Below, piece by piece: positions 34,437-46,934 of a stretch of 64,000 nucleotides of DNA (position 1 is the first letter of the stretch; the number at the start of each line of letters is the position of its first letter). The position numbers were made by a program, and so were the translations under genes. This stretch comes from Theropithecus gelada (taxonomy: Eukaryota > Chordata > Mammalia > Primates > Cercopithecidae): contig NC_037673.1 in the NCBI RefSeq assembly GCF_003255815.1, positions 13,138,666 to 13,202,665 of the forward strand. The letters are read 5' to 3'. The notes under the pieces are model-generated. The model was not told the origin of the DNA. It ran no database searches and was given only the letters and a program-made list of their open reading frames with translations.

Positions 34437-34486
34437 AACTTTTAGTTTAAGTTCAGGGGTACATGTGCAAGATGTGTAGGTTCTTG
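34437..34486 (-). mobile_element. Very short L1PA 3' end (extreme 5' truncation)
   Basis: 'TTTAAGTTCAGGGGTACATG' is the complement of the terminal bases of primate L1 3' UTRs (compare 'ACATGTATCCCAGAACTTAAAGT' wording at 5641-5665). TGTTTTAT flanks it at 34429-34436 and 34487-34494, a plausible TSD. Host is the older L1 on the same strand. Confidence 0.7.
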
Positions 34487-35007
34487 TGTTTTATCATAAA
34501 AGAGTGTTGCATTTTGTTCATTGCTTATTTTGCAACTATTGAGATGACTGCATGTTTTTCTGTCTGTTAATATAATAAATTACATTTTTATAATATTTGT
34601 ATTTCAACTTTATAACATTTACAGAGTTATATTAATGTAATAAATTATACTGTTGTATTTACAAATGATGAAATATCCTTGCATTCCCAGAATGAACCCC
34701 ACTTGGTCATAGTTTTTAAAATTCATTTTAAATATTGCCAGATTGCATTCACTAATAGTAAGTATTAAGTATTTCTGCATCTATGCTCATGAGAGGTAAT
34801 GATCTTTAGGTATTTTGTAAAATATTTGTCTAGTTTGGCTACTAAGGAAACATCTCATGTTTTCTGAGAGAGGTCTTTTATAATTGCTGTTAATTATTTC
34901 ATCGATGTATTGTAGAAGTCACCAATAAAACTATACTGGTCTAATGTTTTCTTTTGGGAAAGTTTTACACTACTATTTCAATTGCTTAATAGGTATAAAG
35001 CTTTCTA

Positions 35008-35121
35008 GATTATCTGTTTCTCTTTCAGTGATTTTTGTAGGTAGTGTCATTCAAGAAATTCCACGATTATCTGTTTCTCTTTCAGTGATTTTTGTAGGTA
35101 GTGTCATTCAAGAAATTCAAC
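35008..35121. repeat. 57-bp tandem duplication inside L1M
   Basis: Copies start at 35008 and 35065 with GATTATCTGTTTCTCTTTC. The first 54 bases are identical, a recent event compared with the age of the L1. Confidence 0.97.
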
Positions 35122-35410
35122 AACTTTACTTAAGTTGTGGAATTTATGGATGAAGAATTGTTTGTAGTACTTCTATATTATCCTTGTAATGTCTGTGGAA
35201 TCAACAGTAAAGACCTCTCTTTATTCCCTATTGGTCATTGGTACCTTCTTTTTTTTTTTCTTTGTTAGCATAATTAGAACTTTATTAATTTTGCAGATTT
35301 TCTCAAATCTGCAAAAGAACAAATCTTTGGCTTCAGTAATTTTTCCCTATTGTTTCTCTATTTTAAATTTCATTGATTTCTACTCTAATTTTTATTTTTT
35401 TCTTATGCTT

Positions 35411-36664
35411 AGAGAGAGAAATATTTTAAAGTTGTTCCTGCATGTTGAACAAACTGTAAACATCCTGCAAAGATCTGATAGCCAGTCTACTTTCTGTCCA
35501 TCACCTATAGACACCCTCTTCCTTCTCAAGTCAAACTCAGTGGGTCAGTCATGTCCACTACTAAGCAGTTACAGAGATGGCTACCAGAGAGTGGAACCAC
35601 CCTGTGGAAGAAGTTTCTGTCTTCTCTGACAAGGAAGAGGAGGTGACATCTTAAGTTCTATGATAATAACATACAAATACATTCAATATATTTAGATTTA
35701 AGTCATATACTTCTAATAAGGTAAGTTGAAAATAATTAGACTCAGCTGTTCATATGTAGAAGCATGTAGTAAGCATAACAATATGATTTGGGATTCTATG
35801 ATGATTCTGCATACGATTTTCTCTGGTCAAATTATTTCATTTTTTCCCAAACTGCCCTCAAGACTACTAGATTAAGAAAAAAATAAATTATGTGACGGTT
35901 AAAAATAAAGATCAGTAAAAATATAACAACTTTCCAAATGTAAAATAACGCAGCCAGTTTTCACATTGCACAATACTTTGTTAATTGAGACATACGCATA
36001 TTGGAGTTGTGCAGAGTGAAGATGTGTCTCAGCATGCTGAAGTTTTTCTTAAAATAGTGAAATGTAAAGTGAGTACTCTGTTTAAGAATTAATTACAGGC
36101 GTTGTATAGTCAATGCAATATCATGTAACTTTTGTATGTTTGTAATTTAATGTTCAAAGAATATCAGAAATATAAATGTCTAGAAAGAGAGACAAAAATA
36201 ATTGTTGGAAAAGAACTTACTCTTTTGACCCACATTGTGTTTCTCATGAGTTTCATGTTTTATTCTCTTTATTTCAGTTATTATTTTCTTTCTCCAGATG
36301 CCCTTAAGTGTACTTTAACGACAGATTGCAGTTGCATGTATGCATTATTCTCTTTTTATTATACCGGTTTGTTCTTCCTTAGTATATGATGTTGTTGTGC
36401 CTCTGTATTTTATCCTTCAACTTTTATCTCTGTTTTAATTACTATATTTGAATGCACAAAACAATGACAAAACTGTTTTGAACGGTAAGCTGAAAAGTTC
36501 TTATTTTTTCAAGGGAATTTTCTTCTCAGAAGTGAGCTCTCCCTATCTATGGAAATATTTTTGTATTTTCTTATGGAGCCTTACAATTTAGAAGGGATTT
36601 TATTTCTTTCCACCTTTTCAAAATTGAATAATCCCTGCTATGAATCCACCCTTATAAGCTCTAA
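35411..36664. other. Unassigned AT-rich DNA
   Basis: No element or gene recognised. Frames up to 85 codons (36132-36389 plus) lack domains. Confidence 0.4.
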
Positions 36665-36960
36665 CAAAGTTCTTCATTGTTCGCTGCAACATTATTTATG
36701 AGAACAAATTATTAGAGACAACTTAATATACATAAAGGGGCCATGATCAAATATAGACTTTGTCAACATAAATGTCTTCCTGTTAAAAAACAAGGCAGAT
36801 ATAGAATATATAGAGAAGTACATATACATATATATGTGCCTATTAAAAAGAATAAAGGACACTAGGACATATCAACATGGAAGCATATCATTGGTACATC
36901 ACTGAGTGAAAAACTGGGGAATGTGTTTACCCACAGGTATATAAGGCAACAACGTTATTG
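36665..36960 (+). mobile_element. Ancient L1M relic (ORF2 end / 3' UTR)
   Basis: 'GCTGCAACATTATTTATGAG', 'TATTAAAAAGAATAAAGGAC', 'CAACATGGAAGCATATC' and 'CACTGAGTGAAAAACTGGG' follow, in order, the end of ORF2 in old L1s. A short L2/MIR-like 3' end ('AGCACATAGAAGACATTAAA') follows at about 37015-37050. Confidence 0.5.
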
Positions 36961-37050
36961 TAATAAAGTACCTATCTTCATCTGCCTGCCTATTTATCTC
37001 TAACTTGACTCAATAATGCATAGCACATAGAAGACATTAAATAAATATTG

Positions 37051-38576
37051 TTTGACTCATAAATCTCTAGAAGAAGGCAACCCAGCTATTAATCATGGTT
37101 ACATCAAAAAGTGAGATTATGAGGATATTTGGAGGGAGAAGTAAGATTTTTCACATATATATATAAAATATAGAGAGAGATAGTTTAGCTATTTCACCAT
37201 ATGCATATACACACACAGATATAATCTACAGCATAATATATGCATGTCCATTAAAATACTGCAACTATATAACATATCTCTATAAAGTGCTAGAAAGCCA
37301 ATAAATTTTTTGGGGAAAATAATTAAAAAATTAAACATACCACTTAGTAACATTAATTATCAGAGAGCCTGCAAATTTCAGTTGTCTTTGCCTTCTGAGA
37401 GGATATGATGTAAATCCCAAAGTAGATTGTGATGTGGCAGCCTTATTTCAATATTCCAGATAAATCTAAAATCTAGCATTGTGGTATCCACTGGTTTAGA
37501 GGTGGCTTTGAAGACTTTATAGCTTATACACAACCATGAAAAGGGGATGAATCCCTGGTATATTTTAGGGGAGACCATTATTTGTACACCAACATTAACA
37601 CTGCCTCAACAACTTAGATGACAAGGTACTAACGCATTGTCGATGACATTTACTGACCAAGAAAACTTGGCCTTCAAGCACTCTTCTTTCAAAAAACTCT
37701 AACTCCAAGTACAGTTTGCATATAAGCAAATCACAGTGGTTTTCCAGGGAAGAACGGCAGGAACTCCTTTAATGGTCGATGCTACTGGGGATTTCTGTAA
37801 CCCGTGGTGCATAGATCATAATGAAAAATAAAAAGTTATATGAAAAAAGGAAGCAAACATTAAATTCCAAAAATATTCTGTGCCATATCCTAGCGGATGT
37901 TTTTGTCCTTTCATTCTATTTAGGTGGGGAGAATCCTTCATTTTTTTATTAAAAAAAGCAGAAAGTCTTAAAGTGGTGTCTCCATACAGAAGTATTAACA
38001 GGGTCAATTTGTCCTCTACTTCATTCATTGAGATATTTCCCCATATAACAAATATTCATTAAACATCAATTTTACCCCAGGCTCTGTAATAGGTTGTGAA
38101 TACACAGTAATGATGAAACCCAATTTTCTAGGTCTTCCCTGCCCAAGTACTCCCTTTATTTTAGGGAGAGAAAAACATAAACAAGCACATATATATACAC
38201 ATATATATAATTTTATATATAAAATATGTGTGTGTATATATATACACATGTGTTTATATATAAATTATATATATATAAAATTACTAATTTCTGTAAATAA
38301 GATAAAGAGGATACTTCTGGAAAATAACGGGGCAGGAGTGCTACTTTAATATCTTGTTTAAATAATTATAAATCATAAACAGAATTTGGATTGAAGATAA
38401 AAAAGAAAAGATGACAAGAAAATAGGTATGAGACAAAGATAGGAAGAGAGCATTCCAGGCAACAGAAAACAGACTCCAAAGCAAAATAAATTTTTACCTA
38501 TTTAAGTAACTGAAAAAAGATGCTGTAGCAGAAGTCTAGTCGGAGTAAAACTTGGACAGAAACAAGTGTTAGTGAT
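37051..38576. other. Unassigned AT-rich DNA with microsatellites
   Basis: TA-rich patches at about 37150-37245 and a TA/TG array at 38190-38281. 38440-38560 may be part of an old mammalian repeat ('GAGAGCATTCCAGGCAACAG') but this is unproven. Confidence 0.35.
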
Positions 38577-38900
38577 ATATTAGCTAAGGTAGGCCACTAT
38601 ATGCTATAATAACAGACGGAACCCAATGTGGAATGGATTAACATGAAGAACGATTTTTCAGCTGCACTTAGTCCAGGACATAAAGCCCTAAACTAGAGCA
38701 TCTGAGGGATACAGACATCTCTTTCTCCAACATATGCACTGTAATTTACCATGTATCATTTAGCAGGCAAGTGAAATGAATAAAAAGAGCCTGAAAACGG
38801 CGTGCCTGCTCTTCACTGCTTCAAATTCTAAGTGTTACAGTGCTTCTGTTCAAATGCTATTGGTGAGATAAACATAAAAAGGGATGGGCGACGATAGTTC
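38577..38900 (-). mobile_element. Possible ancient LTR relic
   Basis: 'TATATTAGCTAAGGTAGGCC' and 'GCTATAATAACAGACGGAAC' resemble the start of the relic at 60779-61240, in the same orientation. The rest is too diverged to extend the match reliably. Confidence 0.3.
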
Positions 38901-40190
38901 TGCTCTGTATGCTGCGAAGCAGGTATTTAGTGGGCAACTAACCAGTTGTTGCTATGAGATTTTGGGATACCTGTAAGATACGCATATATACATGTTACAT
39001 TGATAGTTGTAAAAATTAATATGAATATCATAGAAGTGGTTTGGTGATAAATGGTGAAATGAGAGCATACGTTATTAATTTTGAAATTATGGAAATACAA
39101 TATAGCATTTCAGAAAACAAGTGTAGAAAAAGAAATAGATTCTGGCTAAGATCAACCAGTCAGGGAAAGAGACTAAGACGAAATTTCTAGAGGTAGGAGA
39201 TATTTCTCGGTATCTAGATGTCACAAGAGTCAAAATAAGAGACTGTGTTGTATGCTGCTCAGTTGTCTAGGACAGACAGAACAAATATTGGACGAAGTTT
39301 TTGATGTTTTAGGAAAGACATTTAGATGACTTAGGAGTGCAGTTAAAGGTAAATTCATGAATATGTAAGAGATTTTGGGGTGAATATGATACATATGTTC
39401 AAATTTCAATTAGTTCTAATAGCTTAAATAACAGAGCAATTAGAGATGAACTAGGGAGAAAGCAAACAAAGAGAGACAAAGCATTCCTCAAATACAATGT
39501 AAATATCTCATTGGAACAAATGGAAGAAATGGAACAAACACAAAAAGATCAAGCAAGCCTGAAACAGTTAGTATTGTCTGGAAATTTGACTTAGGCTGAA
39601 CAATGGGAATTAAATTGTTTCATGCCAAAAAAAAAAAAAAAAAGACACAAGACAGTTACATTCCTTGAAGCCAAGGTCAGGGTCCATTTTCCATTTCAGA
39701 AACAAAGATTTAAAACATTTCCTCCATTGCTACCTAAGGCTAGAGTTCCCAGAAAGTGGCAGTTCTACCCGGGGACACAGAAACCAGAAATTTATAATCA
39801 GAACTGAGCCAAGTTCTACTCTGGAACTGCAATAGGTCTTCCATATTTCCAATTTCATATTAGAGTTTACTTCCAAACTGCCCTTATAAGACCATCCTCT
39901 GGATGAGTGGGGACTTCAGTGGGTATCCAGATGGAGAAAACTATAAACTCTAAGTCAGGGAGTGTGTTGTATGCTGGACCCAGAGAGAAAGAGGCAGAAC
40001 TAGAATAAGAAAGATGAAGAAAGCGCCTCCTTCACAAAATGAGTGTACAATCAATATTTGACAAATGAAGAAATGCAATACTAAAGACAATCAATAAAAT
40101 TTATTACCAGAATATTAATTTATATATCATGAATTTAATTTTATAAAATAGAAATAAAAGAATTTAAAATCAGTATGTTTAAGATATAAA
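38901..40190. other. Unassigned DNA
   Basis: An 18-base A-run at 39626-39643 has no retroelement body upstream that I can recognise. 39120-39290 may continue an old repeat. No gene. Confidence 0.35.
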
Positions 40191-40202
40191 AAGTAAAGGC
40201 AT

Positions 40203-40500
40203 GGCCGGGCGCGGTGGCTCAAGCCTGTAATCCCAGCACTTTGGGAGGCCGAGGCGGGCGGATCACGAGGTCAGGAGATCGAGACCATCCTGGCTAACAT
40301 GGTGAAACCCCGTCTCTACTAAAAATACAAAAAACTAGCCGGGCGTGGTGGCGGGCGCCTGTAGTCCCAGCTACTCGGAGGCTGAGGCAGGAGAATGGCC
40401 TGAACCTGGGAGGCGGAGCTTGCAGTGAGCCGAGATCGCACCACTGCACTCCAGCCTGGGCGACACAGCGCGAGACTCCGTCTCAAAAAAAAAAAAAAAA
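40203..40500 (+). mobile_element. AluY of Old World monkey type, young
   Basis: Near-consensus, with 'GGTGGCTCAAGCCTGTAATC' (cercopithecid variant) and 'CGACACAGCGCGAGACTCC'. The A-tail is pure. TSD AAGTAAAGGCAT lies at 40191-40202 and 40501-40512, perfect. Confidence 0.97.
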
Positions 40501-40699
40501 AAGTAAAGGCATACTTTATACTCAGTAAACATAAACTGCAACATAAAAATACCAGTGAATTAAAGCTAAATGTTTTAAGAAAAAAGGAAAAACTTAAAAA
40601 TAAAAAATCTAGAGTGTTTGAAGTTAAAAAATACAATATCCAGAATAAACTCCAGAAAATTCACAATTGAGAAATAAATTCATGAAGATGAAGACAATA

Positions 40700-41170
40700 A
40701 AATATAAGGCATTAGAAATGAATCACAAAGAGACAAAAGGATAAAAAACAAAAAAGCAATATTTGTCTGGAAAGAGTTTCACAATAAGAGAATTAACTGG
40801 ATGATGGGAAAACAATATTTATTTGGGAGAATTCTGCAAAGTAAAGAAACTTTGCAAACTAAAAAAATGTGTATTTCCTGATTAAAAATGTATACCAAAT
40901 GTTAAGCAGGAAAAATGAAACTAAATTCACACTTAGAAACATTATTTAAAAAAACATAAAAGTAAAGAGACAAAATCTACCAGAATAGCAAAAGACTTAT
41001 TTCCTGTTATTTGTAGAATTTTTATAGCAGCAAAGGTGTCAGAAAAACCTACATGATATTCAAAATTCTTAGGAAAATTTTCCATTTTAGAATTTTATTC
41101 TCAGAGACTCTGGTTAAAGTAAGGGCATAATAAACATTTTCAGACATACAATAATAATATTGGTAGCTTT
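40700..41170 (+). mobile_element. Possible ancient L1M ORF1-region relic
   Basis: 'ATTTTATTCTCAGAGACTCT' through 'AAGGGCATAATAAACATTTTCAGACATACA' resembles the ORF1 C-terminal region of old L1s. Very diverged. Confidence 0.35.
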
Positions 41171-41369
41171 CAGAATATGCTGTTCTGGACATATATTTAA
41201 TTCCCATATAATTCAACGCTACAGATGAATAAACCAAGGCACAAGTGGATTAACTGACTTTTCCAAAGTAACAACTAATAAGTATCGAAGTAAGATTTTG
41301 AAACAACATATTTACTAGATTCAGAGTCTATGCATTTAATATAATACTAGGGGAACAATTGAAGAATAT

Positions 41370-43027
41370 TTAGCAACAGAAAATGGCCAAATAAAACCCT
41401 CCAGTGATTGCCCCCTCCCGCACAGCAACCAAATTGCACTGCCATCCAAACAAGATAGTACTAGTACTTTCATAGAACTGAAAATCAAGTGAGCAATCAC
41501 AGTACTTGGTCTTAACACCATATCAAGGAAAAGGGCACTCAAGTGGGTAGAAAAGGCAGTCTTGAATTGCTAACATCACCCCTTTCCCATTCCCTGGCAA
41601 TGGCCACATGGAGAGAAAATACGTGTGTTTGGGGGAGGGAGAGCATAGCGAATGTCGGACTTTGTATTGTAACTCACTACTGCCCTGTCATAGCAGAAAG
41701 CAACACAAAGCAGAATTCGCTGGCACCGGAGAGAAAGCATTTAGATCAGGCCTAGCCAGAATGGAATCATTCATCCAAACAGGAACCCAAGTTCCAGTTA
41801 GCCCCCCTACCATGGGCAAAAATGCCATGGGACCCTAAATAAACCTGAAAGGGAGTTGAGGACAAACTACTGAAATTACTAGGCAAGTTCTGGTACAGTG
41901 CTGGGCTCGGAACCAAGTGAACTTGGGGTGTACATAACCTAGTGAGATGATAGCTAGGGCAGCCAGAGAGTGCTTACATCACCCCCTGACGCAAAACCCC
42001 AGAGAGTGCAGCTTGAAGCTCCAGGAGAGCCTTCCATCAGCTTGAGGAGAGGAGAGGAGACGGGAGAGTAAAGAAGATACTGTCTTGCAATGTGGATACC
42101 AGCTCAGCCATAGGAAAACAGGACACCAGGCAGCGTCCCGAAGGCCCCATTCCAGGTGCAGGCACCTGCAGGGCATTTCTAGACATATCTTGGGCCAGAA
42201 GGACACCCACTGCCTGGAAGGGAAGGACCCCATCCTGGCAGGATTCACCAGCTCCTAAAGAAAGAGCCCTTGTACCTTGAACGCACATTAATGGTACCCA
42301 GGCAGTACTAGCCACAGACCTTAGGTGAGACCCAGGGCTTTGCTGGCTTCAGGTGTGGCCCAACCCATTCACAGCTGTAGTGGCCAGGTGGAGAAACCCC
42401 TTCTGCTTCAGAAAGAGGGAAAGAAGAGTAAAGGAGACTGTTTTGCTGCTAGGACACCAGCTTGGCCAGTGGAGTAGAACATCAAGCAGGCTTGTAGGCC
42501 ACATATTTGTGATCACCAATTGTAGGCCTTGGCCTCTGGATGGCACTTTTAGACCCGAGCTGGATAAGAAGAAAGCCCACTGCCCTGAAAGGAGAGATCT
42601 AGGCCTGGCAGCATTCACCACAAGCTGATGGAAGAGCCCTTGGGCTTGAGCATGTATCAGTGGCAGCCAGGCACTGGTCACTGAAGGTCATGGGCAACAT
42701 CCAGGGCTGCTCTGGCTTTGGGTCTGACCCAGCACAGCTCCAGTGGTAGTGCCCACAGGGGTGCTTGTGTCACCCATCCTGTAGCTCCAGGCAGCTCAAC
42801 AAGAAGACAGAGACTCTGTTTCTTTAGGGCAAAGTAAGAAAAGAGAAAAAAGTATCTGCCTGGTAATCCAGGCAATTCTCCTGGATCTTAAAGACAAGCA
42901 AAATAGTACTTATATGAGTCCATAAGAATCACAGTGTCACTGGGTTTGAAGTGCCTCCTAATGCAGATACCATGACCGAAGATTAAGATCACAAAACTCA
43001 ATTATTTTGAATACTTGGAAAGCCATC
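41370..43027 (+). mobile_element. Old L1 5' UTR with internal tandem repeats
   Basis: GC-richer than its surroundings. Two related units of roughly 350 bp occur at about 42045-42366 and 42405-42730. Both carry 'GAGTAAAG(A/G)AGA', 'CCAGCT(C/T)(A/G)GCCA', 'AGACA/CC...GG', 'CACCCACTGCCTGGAAGG' / 'GCCCACTGCCCTGAAAGG', 'GAGCCCTTG', 'CAGCCAGGCA' type blocks and end in 'CCAGGGCT...CTGGCTT'. This matches repeat-bearing 5' UTRs of old primate L1s. ORF1 follows beyond the THE1 LTR. Frames of 60-110 codons on either strand here are chance. Confidence 0.75.
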
Positions 43028-43383
43028 TGTATTAGGTGATTTTCAGTCAGCTGATAAAGACATACCTGAGACTGGGTAATTTATAAAGAAAAAGAGGTTT
43101 AATGGATTTACAGTTCCATGTGGCTGTGGAGGCCCACAATCATGGCAGAAGGTGAAAGTCACGTCTTACATGGCAGCAGTCAACAGAGAGAGGACTTGTA
43201 CAGGAAAACTCCCCGTTATAAAACCATCAGATCACACGAGACTTATTCACTATCACGAGAACAGTGCAGGAAAGACCTCCATGATTCAATTACCTCCCAC
43301 CAGGTCCCTCCCACAACACGTGGGAATTGTGGGAGCTACAATTCAAGATGAGATCTGGGTGGACACACAGTCAAATGATATCA
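43028..43383 (-). mobile_element. THE1/MST-type MaLR solo LTR
   Basis: It starts TGTATTAGG and ends ATGATATCA (complement of TGATAT). 'ATAAAGACATACCTGAGACTG', 'GTTCCATGTGGCTGTGGAGG' and 'CATGATTCAATTACCTCCCA' are the familiar antisense landmarks. The perfect TSD CCATC lies at 43023-43027 and 43384-43388. It interrupts the old L1. Confidence 0.95.
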
Positions 43384-43388
43384 CCATC

Positions 43389-46135
43389 CCAAGATAGATA
43401 GATACAAAAAAGCCTAACTCTTCAAATATCAGACATTGACAAACAACAAGCATCAAGGCCATTCAGGAAAACATGATCTCACAATATGAACGATGTAAGG
43501 CACTAGGGACCAATTCCGGAGTGATAGATATATGGGACCTTTCAGACAATTCAAAATAGCTTGTTTGAGGAAGTTCAACGAAATTCAAGTTAACACAAAG
43601 AAGGAATTCAGAATTCTATCAGATAAATTTAACGAAGAGTTTGAAACAATTAAGAAGGATCAAGCAGAAATTCTGGAGCTCAAAAATTCAAGAGACATAC
43701 TGAAAAATGCTTCAGTCTCTCAACAGCAGAATTAAGAAGAATTAGTGAGCTTGAAGACAGCTATTTGAAAATATACAGTTAGAGCTCTGAGACAAAATAA
43801 TAAAGAAGAATAAGTACCTTCAAGATCTAGAAAACGGTCTCAATGGGGCAAATCTAAGAGTTATTGGCCATAAAGGTGAGCTAGAGAGATTGTGATAGAA
43901 AGTTTATTGAAAGAGATAATAACAGAGAACATTCAAAACCAAGAGAAAAATATCAGCATTCAAATATTAGAAGTTATAGAACACCAAGCAGATTTAACTA
44001 AAAAAAGACTACCTCAAGGTATCTAATAATCAAACTGCCGAATGTCAAGGATAAAGGAACCTAAAACCAGCAAGAGAAAATAAGCCAATAATATAAAATG
44101 GAGGTTCAGTACATCTGTCAGCAGACTTCTCAGTGGAAAAAAAATCCTTCTAACACAAAGGAGAAATAGATTTCCCAAGGAAAAGCTGAGGGATTTCATC
44201 AGCACCACACCTGTTCTAGAGGAAATGCTACAGCAACTCTTCAATTTGGGGGAAAAAAAAATTAATGAGCAATAAGAAATCACCAGAATGTACAAAACTC
44301 ATTGGTAACAGTAAATGCACAGAAAAATACACAATATTATAATACTGTAACTGTAGTGTACAACCTATTCATATCTTTAGAAAGACTAAACGATGAACCT
44401 ATCAAAAAAATAACTACAAAACTTTCCAAAACATAGATAGTATAATAATATATAAATAGAAACAACAAAATTTTTAAAAGCAGGGGAGGATGAAATTGAA
44501 GTATAGAATTATTATTAGTTTACTACTTGCTTCTTTGTTCACTAGTTTTTGCAATCAGTGTTCAGTCATCGGTTTAAAATAGTAAGCTATAAGATGGTAT
44601 TTGCAAACGTTATGGTAACCTCAAATCAGAAAAACTACAACAGATACACAAAAAATAAGAAACAAGAAATTTAAAAACACCACTAGTGAACATCACACTC
44701 ATGAAAAGGAAGACAAGAGGGAAGGAAGGAAACAAGAGAAGACCAGAAAACAAATAATAAAGTGGGTCATTTCAGAAAGCGGACATAACAATTGTAAATG
44801 TATATGTACTCAACACTGGAGCGCTCAGGTATATACTAATATCATTGGAGTTTATATTATTGGAGCTAAAGAGAGAGGTGGCCACAATGTAATAGTAACT
44901 GAAGACTTCTACACCCCACTTTTAGCATTGGACAGATAATCCAGAAAGAAAATCAACACTATAGACCAAATGAACTTAATAGATAATTACAGAACATTTC
45001 ATCCAATGGCTAAAAAATTTCTTCCCCTAGCACAAGAATTACTGTCACAGATGGACCATATGTTGGGCCAAAAAACTAGTTCAAAAAATTCAAAAATAGT
45101 TGACATATCAAGTGTCTTCTCTGACCACGATGGAATGAAACTAGAAATCAATCACAAGAGGAATTTGGGAGACTATAGAGACATACGGAAATTAATTAAA
45201 CAATATGTTCCTGAATAACCTGTAGGTTAATGAGGAAATTAAGAAGGGAATTTAAAATTTTTCTGAAACAAATCAAAACAGAAACAGAACATACCAGCAT
45301 TTGGGGGTACAGTGAAAACAGCACTAAAAAGAAAGTTCATAGCAATAAGCACCTACATGAAAAAAGGAGAAAAACTTCAAGTAAACAACCTAATGATGCA
45401 TCTTCAGGAAATAGAAAATCAATAGCAACCCAAATCCAAAGTTGGTATAAAAGACATAGTAAAGATAAGAATAGAAATAGCTGGGTGCAGTGGCTCATGC
45501 CTGTGATCCCAGCACTTTGGGAGGCCAAGGCAAGCAGATCACTTGAGATCAGGAGTTTGAGACCAGCATGGCCAACATGGCAAAACCCTGTCTCTACTAA
45601 AAATATACATACACACACACAAATAGCTGGGTGTAGTGGCACGCACTTGTAATCCCAGCTACTTGGGAGGCTGAGGCATAAGAATCGTTTGAATTCAGGA
45701 GGAACAGGTGGTAGTGAGCCAAGATCATGCAATTGCACTCCAGCTTGGGTGACAGACCAAGACTCTGTCTCAAAAAATCATAAAAACATTAGAACAGAAA
45801 TAAATGCAGTTACAATGAAAAAAATACTAAAGATCAATGAAATGAAAAGTTGTTTTTTTTTTTAAAAAAAGATAAAATTGATGAACCTTTAGCCAAACTA
45901 CAAAAAAATCAGAGAGGAAAAGGAGATATTACAACTGATACTTCAGAAATTCAGGAATCATTAGAGACTACTATGAGCAGCTATATGCCAAAAATTGAAA
46001 ATACAACAAAAAAATTAATAAATTTCTAGACATATACAGCCTATCAAGATTGAACCATGAAGAAAGGCAAGCACAAACAGACCAATAACAAGTAATGAGA
46101 TCGAAGCCATAATAAAAAGTATTGCAGCAAATTGG
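43389..46135 (+). mobile_element. Old L1 (L1PB/L1MA-like): ORF1 and 5' ORF2 remnants
   Basis: Continuation of the L1 whose 5' UTR begins near 41370. 43532-43735 shows an ORF1 coiled-coil-like stretch (LSDKFNEEFETIKKDQAEILEL). 'CATCTGTCAGCAGACTTCTC' near 44111 is ORF1 C-terminal. 44970-45218 reads late endonuclease-domain ORF2 (QKTSSKNSK, SSVFSDHDGMKLEINHKRN). 45230 onward reads the linker toward the RT domain. Stops are common. An Alu splits it at 45478. It ends where the younger L1 fragment starts. Confidence 0.85.
45478..45777 (+). mobile_element. AluS-type inside L1
   Basis: Full length. The middle A-rich linker has grown a short CA run ('ATACATACACACACACAAA'). Diverged TSD 'AAGAATAGAAA' / 'ATTAGAACAGAAA' reproduces the L1 sequence at the break. 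Confidence 0.95.
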
Positions 46136-46880
46136 CTAGCCAAAAGTAGAAAGCTGAAACTGGATCCTTTCCTTACTCCTTATACAAAAATTAATTCAAG
46201 ATGGATTAGAGACTTAAATGTTAGACCTAAAACCATAAAAACCCTAGAAGAAAACCTGGGTACTACCAATCAGGACATAGGCATGGGCAAGGACTTCATG
46301 TCTAAAACACCAAAAGCAACGGCAACAAAAGCCAAAATTGACAAATGGGATCTCATTAAACTAAAGAGCTTCTGCACAGCAAAAGAAACTACCATCAGAG
46401 TTAACAGGCAACCTACAGAATGGGAGAACATTTTTGCAATCTACTCATCTGACAAAGGGCTAATATCCAGAACCTACAAAGAACTCAAACAAATTTACAA
46501 GAAAAAAACAAACAACCCCATCAAAAAGTGGGCAAAGGATATGAACAGACATTTCTCAAAAGAAGACATTCATACAGCCAACAGACACATGAAAAAATGC
46601 TCATCATCACTAGCCATCAGAGAAATGCAAATCAAAACCACAATGAGATACCATCTCACATCAGTTAGAATGGCACACTGTTGGTGGGACTGTAAACTAG
46701 TTCAACCATTGTGGAAAACAGTGTGGCAATTCCTCAAGGATCTAGAACTAGAAATACCATTTGACCCAGCCATCCCATTACTGGGGATATAGCCAAAGGA
46801 TTATAAATCATGCTACTATAAAGACACATGCACACGTATGTTTATTGTGGCACTATTCACAATAGCAAAGACTTGGAATC
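46136..46880 (+). mobile_element. L1PA-type ORF2 fragment with an in-frame deletion
   Basis: Much closer to young L1 than the L1 before it. The frame 46283-46792 stays open for 169 codons (MGKDFMSKTPKATATKAKID start) through ORF2p C-terminal sequence. Compared with the L1 at 25690-25800, about 63 bases are missing between 'GTTAGAATGGC' and 'ACACTGTTGG', removing about 21 residues without shifting the frame. It ends inside ORF2 ('AGACTTGGAATC') with no 3' UTR or tail. Confidence 0.88.
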
Positions 46881-46934
46881 AAGTCTGGAATATAGTAAGT
46901 AAAATCTAGTCTTTTGAAGACATAAATAACTTTG

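Larger units (their letters stand above)
33590..35410 (-). mobile_element. Old L1 (L1M-type), ORF2 region
   Basis: Minus-strand ORF2. The frame at 34052-34312 includes LYLFADDTDAYIDNSKK, containing the FADD form of the RT catalytic box, then NEFSRITGYSANV. Sequence upstream in L1 (to 35410) reads toward the ORF2 start ('ATTTTAAATTTCATTGATTTC' is the complement of the ORF2 wording near AAATCAATGAAAT). Frames are broken throughout. It contains a ~50-bp younger L1 insertion (34437-34486) and a 57-bp tandem duplication (35008-35121). Confidence 0.85.

Noticed and set aside
41543..42875. Several 60-110-codon frames on both strands in GC-richer DNA
   Set aside because: They lie in the tandem-repeat 5' UTR of an old L1; the openness reflects base composition.
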